NCBI GenBank assembly: GCA_037043015.1
Contig: CM073325.1
Coordinates: 2,358,501-2,422,500, forward strand
From: Bryum argenteum
Taxonomy: Eukaryota > Streptophyta > Bryopsida > Bryales > Bryaceae
DNA: 64,000 nt
Direction: 5' to 3'
Each line of letters begins with the position of its first letter. Within the stretch, counting starts at the first letter, position 1. Positions 1 through 9,420 of the stretch are shown piece after piece. The notes beneath the pieces were generated by a model. It was given only the letters and a program-made list of their open reading frames with translations, made no database searches and was not told the DNA's origin. Position numbers and translations under genes: made by a program.

Positions 1-1278
1 TTGTATATCTAATGTGTTGAAGAGGTCGGACATCGACTCATTGAAAGAAATGCTTAGTCTAATAGAACAAGGTACATCCATAACAGAGGCGTTTGTTAGC
101 GCCAGACTCTTAGAAAATGTGTGGGACTGGAAGTCCTTCATAACCCCTCACTTATCGACGGTGGGGGGACTCTTTGGTTGGCATAACCTTTCCGCACCAC
201 ATGCGATTCTATATGGACAATCGAGAGGGGGTCGGTAAGGTTCGAGTACAACACAAACATTATAGCAAGGATAAATGGGGACCTGAGTTAGGGACAAAGA
301 CGTTGCAGTCGCTACCAAATAAAGAAGAACGACCATCGTTTGCAAAGGTGTTTGCAGCTGATGAAAGGGAGTTGAAGGCATTGGATGACTTTATTGCATA
401 CAAAGAAAGGTGCATTCAAAGATTCCAACATCCGGAAAAAATGGTGAAGCGAAAAGAGAGGCCGAACATTTGAAACTATACCTAGCCGAATTTCCAAGCA
501 AAGATCGTAGCAACGAGCATAGTTCTTCACAGCTTTGGCCTTCAGAGGTATTAGAGACATCACCTACTATAGATGCATCAATAGATGTTATTGACAATCG
601 AAATGAATCAAACCACGAGATTACTATTGTGGACCAAATAGTGGCGATGCTTCCAAATTCTGAGGCTAGAGGATACTTTGGTCATCGAAGAGAGAGGCCA
701 CCTAACCAAGCAGTGCGTAGGGCACAAAGAACGGCTCGCAGTCACATCTTTGATGGAACCGAAGAAAGAGCGGTATCAGAAGGTACTGACGATCCTTTTC
801 CCCAATTTGATCCTCAATCCGATATCCTTTCGGACAATTTGTAGCCCTCGGTGTTGATCGTGCGAGTAGTAGACGAGGTGTTCCATTTTATTTAGGGAAG
901 GTGATTGAAGACGGAAAAGGCCGGAATAAAATCAAGATGAAAGTTTGTTGGTATTGGCCAATCATACGAGGGTTGTTGTTGATGACCGAGATCCTCTTTA
1001 CAACGGTATCTGTTGTTTGGATTCATTGTGGGAGCCATCCGGGAGAATCACGATTGGATAGAGAAAGAGGCATGTATTTTTTTTCATGGGCGGACGAACC
1101 GAAAAGAATCATGTCCGGCCATAGACAGGAGAAAACCGCAATGTCTTTGGAGTCAGGGTTCCAAGCAACATTTGCATTATCCAATCTGCGAAGGCCCACA
1201 TATTAGAATATATCGCAATGCAAACCCAAGCTATCGACGATGACCGGTTGCAAGCCGCATTAGATATTAGTACGTAGT
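1..1278 (+). pseudogene. decayed unrecognised plant gene, possibly transposon-associated
   Basis: Protein-like sequence runs through several frames on the plus strand. Residues such as VWDWKSFITPHL (about 118-155) give way to TFPHHMRFYMDNREGVGKV in another frame (about 188-240), then return near 440-470 to a stretch ending at 844. A further frame holds PFYLGKVIEDGKGRNKIKM and a WYWP motif (about 880-960). The last coding-like stretch, ending ILEYIAMQTQAIDDDRLQ, stops near 1278. At least three frameshifts and internal stops separate these pieces, so I read it as one broken gene entering from the left edge. The GKV...WYWP part resembles small chromatin-reader-like folds only in pattern. No function is claimed. 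It could also be several exons with unseen introns. Confidence 0.45.
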
Positions 1279-2423
1279 CCATGTGTTTTGTGTACACATG
1301 GTGTTTCTAAGTGTATATACGTACTAGATAGTACAAGATTGCAAGGATTATTTTCGGGACGTGTTGTTGCGATGGACATATGGGTTGAATTTAGTTGTAT
1401 TATCAGTTATATACATAACTTGGTATACGTTTAGAATCTGTGTATTTAGATACTTTTCTACCACATATATACAAAGCACAATATAGAGTATATTTTTATT
1501 AAATGTCCATTGGAACAATTTGGTGCCTACTTTTATTAACAGTTTGGTGCTCGCGTCATTTTGCTCACCAAAAATATATTAACTATAATCTACACAATTT
1601 GTAGCATATACTAAGCATTTCAAATATCCCTGGACAAAAATATTTGTATTATTCACATGGATTTATACCAAAAATATGTTCACAATGCCATTAGAAGTCT
1701 TTTTATATTACCACTTCTGACAATACACAATATTCTTTGCAAAACACCTTTTTTTCCAGAAAAAATCAAGTTTAAAAATAAAAAATTCCATTTTTGCAAG
1801 CAATAGCCATCGTAGTACCGAAGTGCACTTTTAAATAGCCGGGTGCATAATTGCTTAATTGCGTGTTAAAGGAAAGAGTGAGATTTGAAAGCAATGCCAG
1901 TGGGCTTATATTTGTGGTCATACAAACGTTATTCTCCATCGCTGAGAGGCCGACAAAGTGACGAACTCCTCCGCGCTATTCTCCGTCGCTGACAACCTCT
2001 GTAGCTCTGCTCACAAACTCTTGCAAACTTCCAATCCGGTAACACATGCACAAGCGAAATGGCTGCATTGTCATGGGTTCTACTGGCGACTTGCTAAATG
2101 CAGCTGCCCTAACGCTGGCGATTCGCGAAGACTGCGGGAGCGCCATGTTGCGGCGAGCGGAAACTCAGGAATGCGAGCTTGGCGACACAACAAAATCTGA
2201 GCCTCAGACATGGCAAATGAAACCTCAAAAAAGTGGTGGGAAAAAGGCGATTGCAAGCAACCATCATTCACGCGAGTGGCGCAGCCACGACGAACTCACA
2301 TCAGCAGCCGGCGACCCGCCTTGTAAAATCAATTATTTTTTTGCTTTTGAAATTCGCCACGTGTAAATCCACGTAAGACAATGGCGATAATTCGCCAATA
2401 AAGAAATGGCTGGTGGCGATCCC
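1279..2423. other. intergenic, no supported gene
   Basis: AT-rich to 1900, then a more GC-balanced part (1950-2330) with overlapping short ORFs on both strands that resemble nothing I know and show no splice context. No gene is supported. Confidence 0.6.
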
Positions 2424-2528
2424 CACGAAGCTTATTTCCTTTTTCACGAAGCTTATTTCCTTCTTCACGAAGCTTATTTCCTTCTTCACGAAGCTTATTT
2501 CCTTTTTCACGAAGCTTATTTCCTTTTC
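2424..2528. repeat. 21-bp tandem repeat, five units
   Basis: Five head-to-tail 21-bp units start at 2424, 2445, 2466, 2487 and 2508, each beginning cacgaagcttatttcctt. They differ by one or two bases. On the minus strand one frame would read a repeated KKEISFV heptapeptide, but there is no other sign of coding. Confidence 0.95.
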
Positions 2529-2780
2529 CCATAAGATACAGCAGAAGGACATACACCAGATGCTGTGAATTACCTCGGCTTGCCCAAATAGGTACAATTA
2601 CTGTAGATCCCAAGTCTTTAACCCCTAAAGTTGAAATCGACCTCATTGTAGTCCATTTGCTCAAAATACATATATTGTGTTTGTAAAAATTAAACTTTGG
2701 TTGAATATGTTTATTGGAAACGTTGTCTACGTTACTTGATTAATTCGGTGGAATTCAATAAAATTGGTGCCTAGACTAAT

Positions 2781-3047
2781 TAACCCCTAAACGCCAAAGG
2801 GGGGGGGGGTGGGTAAAGCTCCAAAAAGCTTGTAAAAACGCTGATTTTTTCAAAACAGCGTAAAAGAAAAAATAAAATGAAAATGGATAATCCAACCGTA
2901 GGATCTTCTTTGAAGCATGGCAGTTAGTATGCCTACCGATTTACATGCCATTTGGAGCTATGGATTCCAAGATCCATGCAAAAAAGGGATGAAAAACGCC
3001 CCCAAAAAAGGAGGGGCAGCAAGCATCACTCCACTTTAGGGGTGTAA
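2781..3047. mobile_element. TTAA-bounded non-autonomous element, piggyBac-like MITE (copy 1)
   Basis: The left end reads TTAACCCCTAAACGCC and the right end CTTTAGGGGTGTAA, an inverted repeat in which the right TTAA has decayed to GTAA. Inside is a ccaaccgtaggatctt motif shared with the copies at 5138, 44733, 58359 and 62523. Length is 267 bp, almost equal to the 268-269 bp of the copies at 5138 and 44733. A further isolated TTAACCCCTAAAG end lies at 2618. TTAA target duplication followed by CCC ends is the known signature of the piggyBac superfamily. Assigning this family to piggyBac is inference from those ends. Confidence 0.7.
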
Positions 3048-3463
3048 TACTTTTTTTGGGAGCCTCGGATAGAAATAATTCTTTCTAAAGAAAGGAAGAT
3101 AAGAGAGCATAGAAGAAGAATCCGAAAACGGAATGTGATTTTTTTATTTTTTTTTAAAATAGCGGCAATCCACCTTGCAAGGCAAGGTGGTGAAATTGTG
3201 GCCAAAAGGAGGGCAGTCCTATAGAAGGAAAAGAAATTAAACTCCCAAAGATTATTGTTTTTGCTCAAAGAAGTGTTGGCCTGTAACAAATGACATGATT
3301 TAGCCCAAATATCTCAAAATCTACCAAACGAATGTCGCTAAAACTTGGCAGGTTGACTAATTGGACGGCTACATATTCAAATTACTACTATTAGATTTCA
3401 GAAATTGGACTCCCAAATATTTTTTACATTGAATTCAAGCTAGAGGGTTTGAGAGTGACGCAC
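3048..3463. other. spacer between MITE copy 1 and transposase
   Basis: AT-rich DNA with homopolymer runs (T and A tracts around 3140-3160). Short minus-strand ORFs show no recognisable product. It could be the 3' part of the piggyBac element, but no TTAA end was identified that closes the autonomous copy. Confidence 0.5.
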
Positions 3464-4378
3464 CTACTTGGCGCGTGCATAATGGGCCTTGCGATAGCAT
3501 TCGCCCAAGTGAAACCACGCATTGTCACAATCTCGGCACATGAGATTAGTACAAGGCGTCTTGGCCTTGCACTGGCGACAGATGTGTGGGTTCCCGGGAA
3601 CTTCTCCAACGAATGCACGCCCGGTTTGGCGTTGTAAACCGACACCACTCCACCACGACGTATCTCCCAATTCTCCATGAGGGAGAACCCGAGTTTGGTG
3701 ACAAAGTCCAAATGGGACTTAGGCCTCACCCCAAACTTCCTGCTCAAATCACGATGCACGATGGAGGAGTTCGTCATCGACAGGTCCATCAAAAACTTGA
3801 AGACCCGGTGCCACCACTTATGGCTCTTGGTCAACACGCTATAAACACCTCGGAGTTGATCATTCACATGAACTCCACGCATCTGATGCGTATACTCCAA
3901 ATGAATGGGTGAAGTAGGTACGTGAACTGTCTGGCCATTCGTGTACCGTGGCAGCGTGAGGGGGGACTCCGGGTCCGGCGAGAGCGGCTCTAAATGGGTA
4001 GATAGCAAAAGAACGGGTTTTTTATCAACCGAGACCAATGTACACAACTCACCGGTGGAGTGCATACACCAGTCCATCGCGCCTTGCGGCTCCTTCGCCC
4101 ACCGTCGCTTGTCGATCAAAGTCGACAGAAATCCGATACGATTGGCACGCACCGTACCCGTGCCGTACGTCCCCAACTCCAATATGTCCACCAAAAGCCG
4201 CGGCGAGGTGAAGAAGTTGTCGGTGACCGCGACGTGGCCTCGCCCATGTAGCTCCTCCATCAAATCCATGACAATCTCATAACTTGTCCTCGCCTCCCCC
4301 GGATTTGTCCGCGCCAAGTTCTTCTTCAAGTTGGCACGACCGCACCGGTGTACATCTGGAATTTGTACAAATACAATA

Positions 4379-4573
4379 AACCTCTTAGAACAATTGGATT
4401 TCACGTAGAACAACTTCTAACAAACTCAGAACAACATGGCTAACCTATTAGAACAATTTGGATTTCACTTAGAACAACTTGTAAGAAACTTAGAACAACT
4501 TGGCTACCCACTTAGAACAATTTGGATTTCACTTAGAACAAATTGTAATAAACTTAGAACAATTTGAATAACA
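4379..4573. repeat. approximately 65-bp tandem repeat inside transposase intron
   Basis: Three units of roughly 64-66 bp begin near 4381, 4447 and 4511. Each has the sub-motif ttagaacaa three times. They fill most of the 257-bp intron that joins the two halves of the catalytic domain. Splicing at 4612/4356 keeps the frame, giving YFSVQFSDVHRCG across the junction. Confidence 0.85.
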
Positions 4574-5137
4574 ATCTAAATAGAACTTTGCCCAAGTTCT
4601 AGCAACAATTACCTGAAAATTGTACACTAAAGTACTTCGACGCCGCGTCCGCCGCCGCCCACACCTTGAAACCAAACTTCAGAGGCATATTTGGCATATA
4701 TTGTTTCATGCCATGGCCGTATATCCCCTTGTACCTCACCATCATTTTGTCTGTGGTAACGAATTGATCTAAATTCCAATCTGCCATGCAACGGTCCCGA
4801 AGCTCATCTAACAACCACCGGAGTTTGACTAATTTGTCAAACTTGGGATGGTCACGTTCCGTCGGTGCCTCCGAATCATTCACGATATGCAAACACTTGC
4901 TAATGGCCTCAAATCTATTCCTGAACATGCAACCCGCAATTTTGCTACAATAAAAAAACGGCTCTCTCTTCCAATAAGCCCTTCTATGAGGCAAAACCTT
5001 CAACCCCATCAATTTGCAAATCTCGAGCCACGCTTCTAACTCAACCCTCCCTGACCTCCACCATGCACTTGGTCCCCTCGGGCGGTTCATGGAGGGGTCA
5101 ATCGAGGCGGCATACCTATTAGTCTCCCTACAAATTT

Positions 5138-5406
5138 TTAACCCCTAAAGGCCCATGATGTTTTGGAAGCTTGAAATCCCAACACTGACCACTATGTACT
5201 AATGCGGGTACGTCCAATATTTTTGGAAATTTTTGATAACTTCAACCGTAGGATTTTGAAGTAGACTACCATAGGTAGTAGTGTGAAAATTTTCAACCGT
5301 TGGATCATCACTGGATGTGAGATCATAACATTTGAAGTTGACTGTAAATTTTTTTTGGCCTTGACCGTAAAAGCCGAATCGGCGGCCGTGGGCCTTTAGG
5401 GGTTAA
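5138..5406. mobile_element. TTAA-bounded non-autonomous element inserted in transposase (copy 2)
   Basis: The ends are TTAACCCCTAAAGGCCCA at the left and its near-perfect inverse at the right, about 18 bp of inverted repeat including the TTAA on each side. The interior has tcaaccgtaggattttgaag, the family motif. It is 269 bp with both TTAA copies. It lies inside the transposase coding frame. Deleting the element plus one TTAA leaves TKQTLLKICRETNRYAA as an open junction, so the insertion is precise and post-dates the coding sequence. Confidence 0.9.
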
Positions 5407-5645
5407 TAGAGTCTGTTTGGTGAAAAACAAGTGGAAAACATCTTTCACACTAGGAAGATCCTTTGGCACATGTGTCGGGCCTGGCATCGGCCCATCGAAA
5501 GTACCGTGACCATGGTTATACTTGGGCCTTCCTTTCAACCAAAAGGCATCATTGTAACACTCTTTCAATGTAGGGGGCTTGTCCCAATTTCAGAGCCCCC
5601 TCACCCGCTGGAACTTACGCTCTTCCATTCGGCGTAAATTTTCCA

Positions 5646-6774
5646 CTAAAGGGCTGTTGTGGGGCTGTGGAGCTGCTGGAGTTGGTTGATGTTGACGCTG
5701 GCTGTCACCGCTATCTTCGTATTGGCCACACTGTACACCTTCTGCTGAGCCTGACCTGCCGTTGAGAAGATCCATTGGGTGGTCTCTGTGGCTCCTCTTG
5801 CCAGCCTTTCCAGTGCTTTCGTGCCATCCAGCTGCGCACAGAGCCATGGGCTCCCGCCCTTCTCCCATGTTCCGATCCGCTCTGTCGCTTGTCCGATCGT
5901 GGACGCCCCGCGATGGCGGGTGGAGCTCTTGGCTTCCGGTCTTGCCGAGTCCGCCGCTCTCCCGCCATAGCGACGGACCAGTCGCAGCTGCGCAGCTGCC
6001 AAAGCGATAAGGCGCCTGCGCCTCTCCGGCAAGACAACCTTTCCGCCTACGCCTCTCTCGGAGTCGTGCAGCAGCATCGTCCATCGCTGGCTGAGAACAT
6101 GGATCGCCGAAGGCGCTTCGATCGCGAGCCTCTTTGCTTCTGTACAAGCCGGTTCAGTAGCAATCCCGATTCTCCCAACATCGTCCTTTAGCAAGAAGAG
6201 ATCTAATTCTTTCTTGCTTTCTCTTTCAGATCCGGAGGAGTTAGAAATCAAGTCAAACTCAAAGGGCCAGATAGTATTCACTTCCTCCTCTTCTGTTTCG
6301 CAATGTGCGTCGATGGTATGAATCTCTCCAAATGGTACATTTAGCATTTCTCCCAATACATCAATTGAATACATTAATCTGTAAGTGTTATCACATACAA
6401 AACTCCGGACGGCTGTGCCACAAATCCACTCATCAGCATCTAAATCAGTATTGTTTGTCGTTTCTTCTCCTACTTGTCGCAAGAATCTTACTTCCACAGG
6501 GTCCGTGATGACGGTGGGCAGTAACTTCTCTAACTTCAAAGTTTTGTTGATGATTCCGGCATTAGGGGCCCTGTCTGTGGCCTGCAGCCTCGATGAAGGT
6601 ACCCGATGTGCTCTTCGTGCCTCCCCTGGAGGACCTCCACCCCGTATCCTCATCGGCAGTCTCTCTCCCCACGGTGGACGATGCTGATGTACGACTCTCC
6701 ACGGTGGACGCTGCAGTTGTTGGACTCCCTTGCTTACTAATCTGATCTCCCATGACCTGCAGCACATCATTCAA
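5646..6774 (-). CDS. unrecognised long ORF upstream of the transposase
   Basis: A 374-codon open frame (6770-5646, minus strand) encodes an acidic middle part (around DLDADEWICGTAVRSFVCD and HCETEEEEVNTIWPFEFDL) and a basic Arg-rich C-terminal part. The first 70 residues look less protein-like than an alternative frame starting at ATG 6774 (MNDVLQVMGDQISKQGSP...), which would need a frameshift near 6570 to join. At the 3' end the frame stops at 5646 while another frame runs on into ENLRRMEERKFQRVRGL and the transposase. It may be an N-terminal or accessory part of the same mobile element, or an unrelated gene. I recognise no domain. Overlapping plus-strand ORFs (5775-6191) look like shadows in this GC-rich stretch. 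Confidence 0.4.
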
Positions 6775-7566
6775 TATCGAAGATCACAAATTTAATTTGT
6801 TGAAACTTGGGTGTTTTTTACAGAGAAGATTCCCAACGCTCCGGGAGCATTCAGTTCTTCTTCAAGTCAGCGGGGTTTGAACCTACACACTAGCAACCAG
6901 AAGATCAAAATTGGAGCAATCCTCTCCCTCTGTCGGTGGCGGATCAATAAGAACGCCACGTCGTCTTCACGAACACGACGACATGACAAGAGCTACTATT
7001 CAATATGATCTCTATTATTGCGCACACAGCTTAAAAATGGATCAACTCGAAAGAAATCTAATCATTTGAAGAAAATCATAATCCCAGCCTTGCACAAAAT
7101 GTTTGTCTGATTCATGGGAGGCCAAAACTGACATGAAAGTTTCGCTAACAACATCTCATTCACTGTATGTCATTTGATAGTAACTTCTCAGACATGGCCT
7201 CGATTCTCATCTTTTTGTTTTCTGTGCAGGTTTATGTGTCCTGGGCACTTGGTTCGCTTCCGAAATGGAAGAAGGGAATCGGAGGCTTCGTGGTATCTCC
7301 AGAGAAGGATTTGTTAGGTGGCCACAGGTCACGAAAAGGAGTAGTGAAGCCCTCAGTATTGGCTGCTGCAACTGCTGTTGCGGCGGCGAAAGCAAACGCT
7401 GTCCTGGCCTCCATGGATCCGAATCCAGCAATAGAGCTCATGAACAATTACAGAGGGCGAGCTATTGTTGCCTAAGACGATCTCTTGGAATAGCAGGGGC
7501 GGTGGCGGATCGCATGCAAGGTTTCAATGTGAGGACGAATTGACCGTGAGAGTATAAATTAATGTA
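6775..7566. other. unresolved stretch with a possible terminal exon
   Basis: A tttctgtgcag acceptor at 7219-7229 precedes a plus-strand open frame to a TAA at 7473-7475 (starting VYVSWALGSLPKWKKG and including an Ala-rich middle). No upstream exon was found. The opposite strand is also open here. No product is recognised. Confidence 0.25.
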
Positions 7567-8590
7567 CCTTTTGGAAGTTGACACGGTTGCCGTCGTCACT
7601 CTTAAAGGCTGCTTCCGGCAAGTCGACCCGATTACCTTCGTCGGAGGAGGTACTGGACTTCGGGGCTCCAGTCAGAAGGTGGAGTTGACCACCTGCTTCC
7701 TCCGATCCGGTGCCAACCGTGTAGCGTGCTCCCAACTCGATTCCTCTTGGCCGCCAAGAGAGGAGCTGGATCCCAGCGACGGAGTTACTGATATCATGGG
7801 TTGGCTCCTTGTCCGGCTCAACGCTGACTTCTGGCTTAGTATTGGTGAATCTGACAAAAATTGTACAGGTAACATAATATTTTTATGACATTGCCTCCAT
7901 TACATGATCAGAAAATGCATGCACTCCATCCAAATCCCACCGTTACATCACTCTTAGTGTCTGATTAGAAATGAAAGTAACCAGTGCAAAGGAGAAACTT
8001 GAATTGTGAAAATTGGAATGTGAAAATTGCAAGATTGTTTTGTGTAAACTTACATGGCATTGCTTGTTGTGTTCTTGACAGTGATTGGTGTGATCTTGCC
8101 TTCTCCATCCTCCTCAGATGATGCTGAAGAGCATCTTGGCTTCTTCCTTTTCCCACCTTGAACTCTAAGCCGCTTCTTGTGCCCATGGCTAGAGGGCCAG
8201 ATTTGCCTAATTAGGGAATAGCTAGAGAAGGGGTGAAATCCCACCCTTGTCACCCTCTTCCACTCTCTCCCTCCACCCACTAAGGTGGTGGTAAAAGAGG
8301 TGTTTTAAACCCTCATGTGTGTCCCTCTTCTCAACTTTGTTAGAGCATGGCAAAGCAAGAAGTATGTTTCTATCTAAGAGGTTCTTGAGGAGTTGGATGT
8401 CTCCTTCACTCAAGCCCTTCTCCTCTCTCCCCCATCTCTCTATCTCCCTCCTAGCATTCTCCAATAACTCAATGTTTGGTGCCATTGTGGGTGGCAATTG
8501 TTCTAATTTATGCAAGAAATATTGGCCCAATGAAATGCCAAAGTTGGTGGAAATGGTAGAAAGGGCTGTTGGATTAGGTGTAAGGTGCAA
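7567..8590 (-). CDS. putative two-exon fragment of an unrecognised gene
   Basis: A minus-strand open frame ending in a GTAAGT donor near 8055 (with a basic stretch HKKRLRVQGGKRKKPR then CSSASSEEDGEG) can be joined in phase to an open 100-codon stretch after a ttttgtcag acceptor near 7866. That stretch ends in AAG followed by a GTACAT donor at 7566. A second minus-strand frame, 8590-8222 (with MAPNIELLENARREIERWG), lies upstream in another frame and could be an earlier exon or a decayed piece. The exact start is unclear. Long plus-strand ORFs at 7562-7888 and 8319-8618 overlap these, so the coding strand is not settled. Confidence 0.25.
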
Positions 8591-9420
8591 TTCAAATGTT
8601 CAAATTGAGGCCATGTAAGTAGTGGCCTCTAATTGCAATTAGGGTGGTTGATATAGTGGCTGGGCCACCAAAGAGGTGGCTGCCCTCATTATGGCCACTG
8701 AGCCCAACACTTTGCCACTTTCTTTTGCTCAAGTAACCTCCCTCTCAAAATTCTTTACCATTGTTTCTTTTGGGCTCTCTTCCCTGCTTGCCCAATCTCC
8801 AAGCAAAATTTTAGATCCCAATGCAAAAACTTTCAAGCAAAAAGTCTACTCCTCCCTCTCACAACTTGAAAATGCGATTTCTACTGTTTACCCAACTGCC
8901 CAGCAGAGTAAACCCGACGAGGAGGCGGGTAAAAAAAACCCCGGATGAAAAAATGATCGGATGAAAACAAGGCAGCAGTGGAAAGATGACGGTGTACATC
9001 CAGAATGTCGAAAAACGACACTCTGGGCGCTTAAGGGCTAGGCTAGAAACTAGCGTAGTTTCAGTGTCCACCCTCGAGAGGGGAAGTAGTATTGGTCCAA
9101 TTTCCCCTTGTCCGATGGCCATCAGGATATTAACATTACGAACAGACACCTCATTCACGCCAGCCCCTTTGAAAGGGACCGTAGTTTCTATCTATCTATC
9201 TATCTATTCATTCACGGTGTACATTTTACACTGAATGACTTTTAATGCCCCCAAGTCTTCCACTTCCAAAATTCATCACTAAAACAAGATGAATTCAAAG
9301 TTCATGATTCCAACTGGTTCAAATCCCTGCAGACTCTGCACATGTAGTGAATTTGATATCCTTTGATTGCCCCCAATGAGCTTGCCAATCTGAAATTTGA
9401 ACACAAGATCCAGAGTGTGG
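8591..9420. other. intergenic with short ORFs and a (tcta)n microsatellite
   Basis: Plus-strand ORFs at 8676-8948 and 8986-9234 encode nothing recognisable. A tcta microsatellite of about five units lies at 9187-9207. The remainder up to 9420 is probably the 3' flank of the kinase gene on the minus strand. Confidence 0.4.

Larger units (their letters stand above)
3464..5589 (-). pseudogene. piggyBac-type transposase (DDE_Tnp_1_7 family), disrupted
   Basis: Minus-strand coding pieces add up to a piggyBac transposase, the nuclease that cuts and pastes at TTAA. In order: an N-terminal part ending SVKDVFHLFFTKQTL (5589-5407), then a core with ETNRYAASIDPS, PKFDKLVKLRWLLDEL and QYMPNMPLKFGFKVW (5137-4613). 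An in-phase GT-AG intron follows (4612-4356), then VAVTDNFFTSPRLLVD and GTGTVRANRIG, and finally GVHVNDQLRG. The three candidate catalytic Asp are in TDKMM, VTDNFF and VNDQL, so the DDD triad looks intact. A C-terminal Cys-rich zinc domain (ICRQCKAKTPC...CRDCDNAWFH) follows in a different frame, so a small indel lies near 3625-3660. The copy is broken by a 269-bp TTAA element at 5138-5406, by that frameshift, and perhaps by a TGA at 5590 just upstream. Family call is strong; activity is very unlikely. Confidence 0.85.

Noticed and set aside
5775-6191. 138-codon plus-strand ORF
   Set aside because: GC-rich block open in most frames; the minus-strand frame is longer and continues toward the transposase.
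6860-6900. ggtttgaacctac, tRNA B-box-like on the minus strand
   Set aside because: No A box, anticodon arm or acceptor stem could be folded around it.
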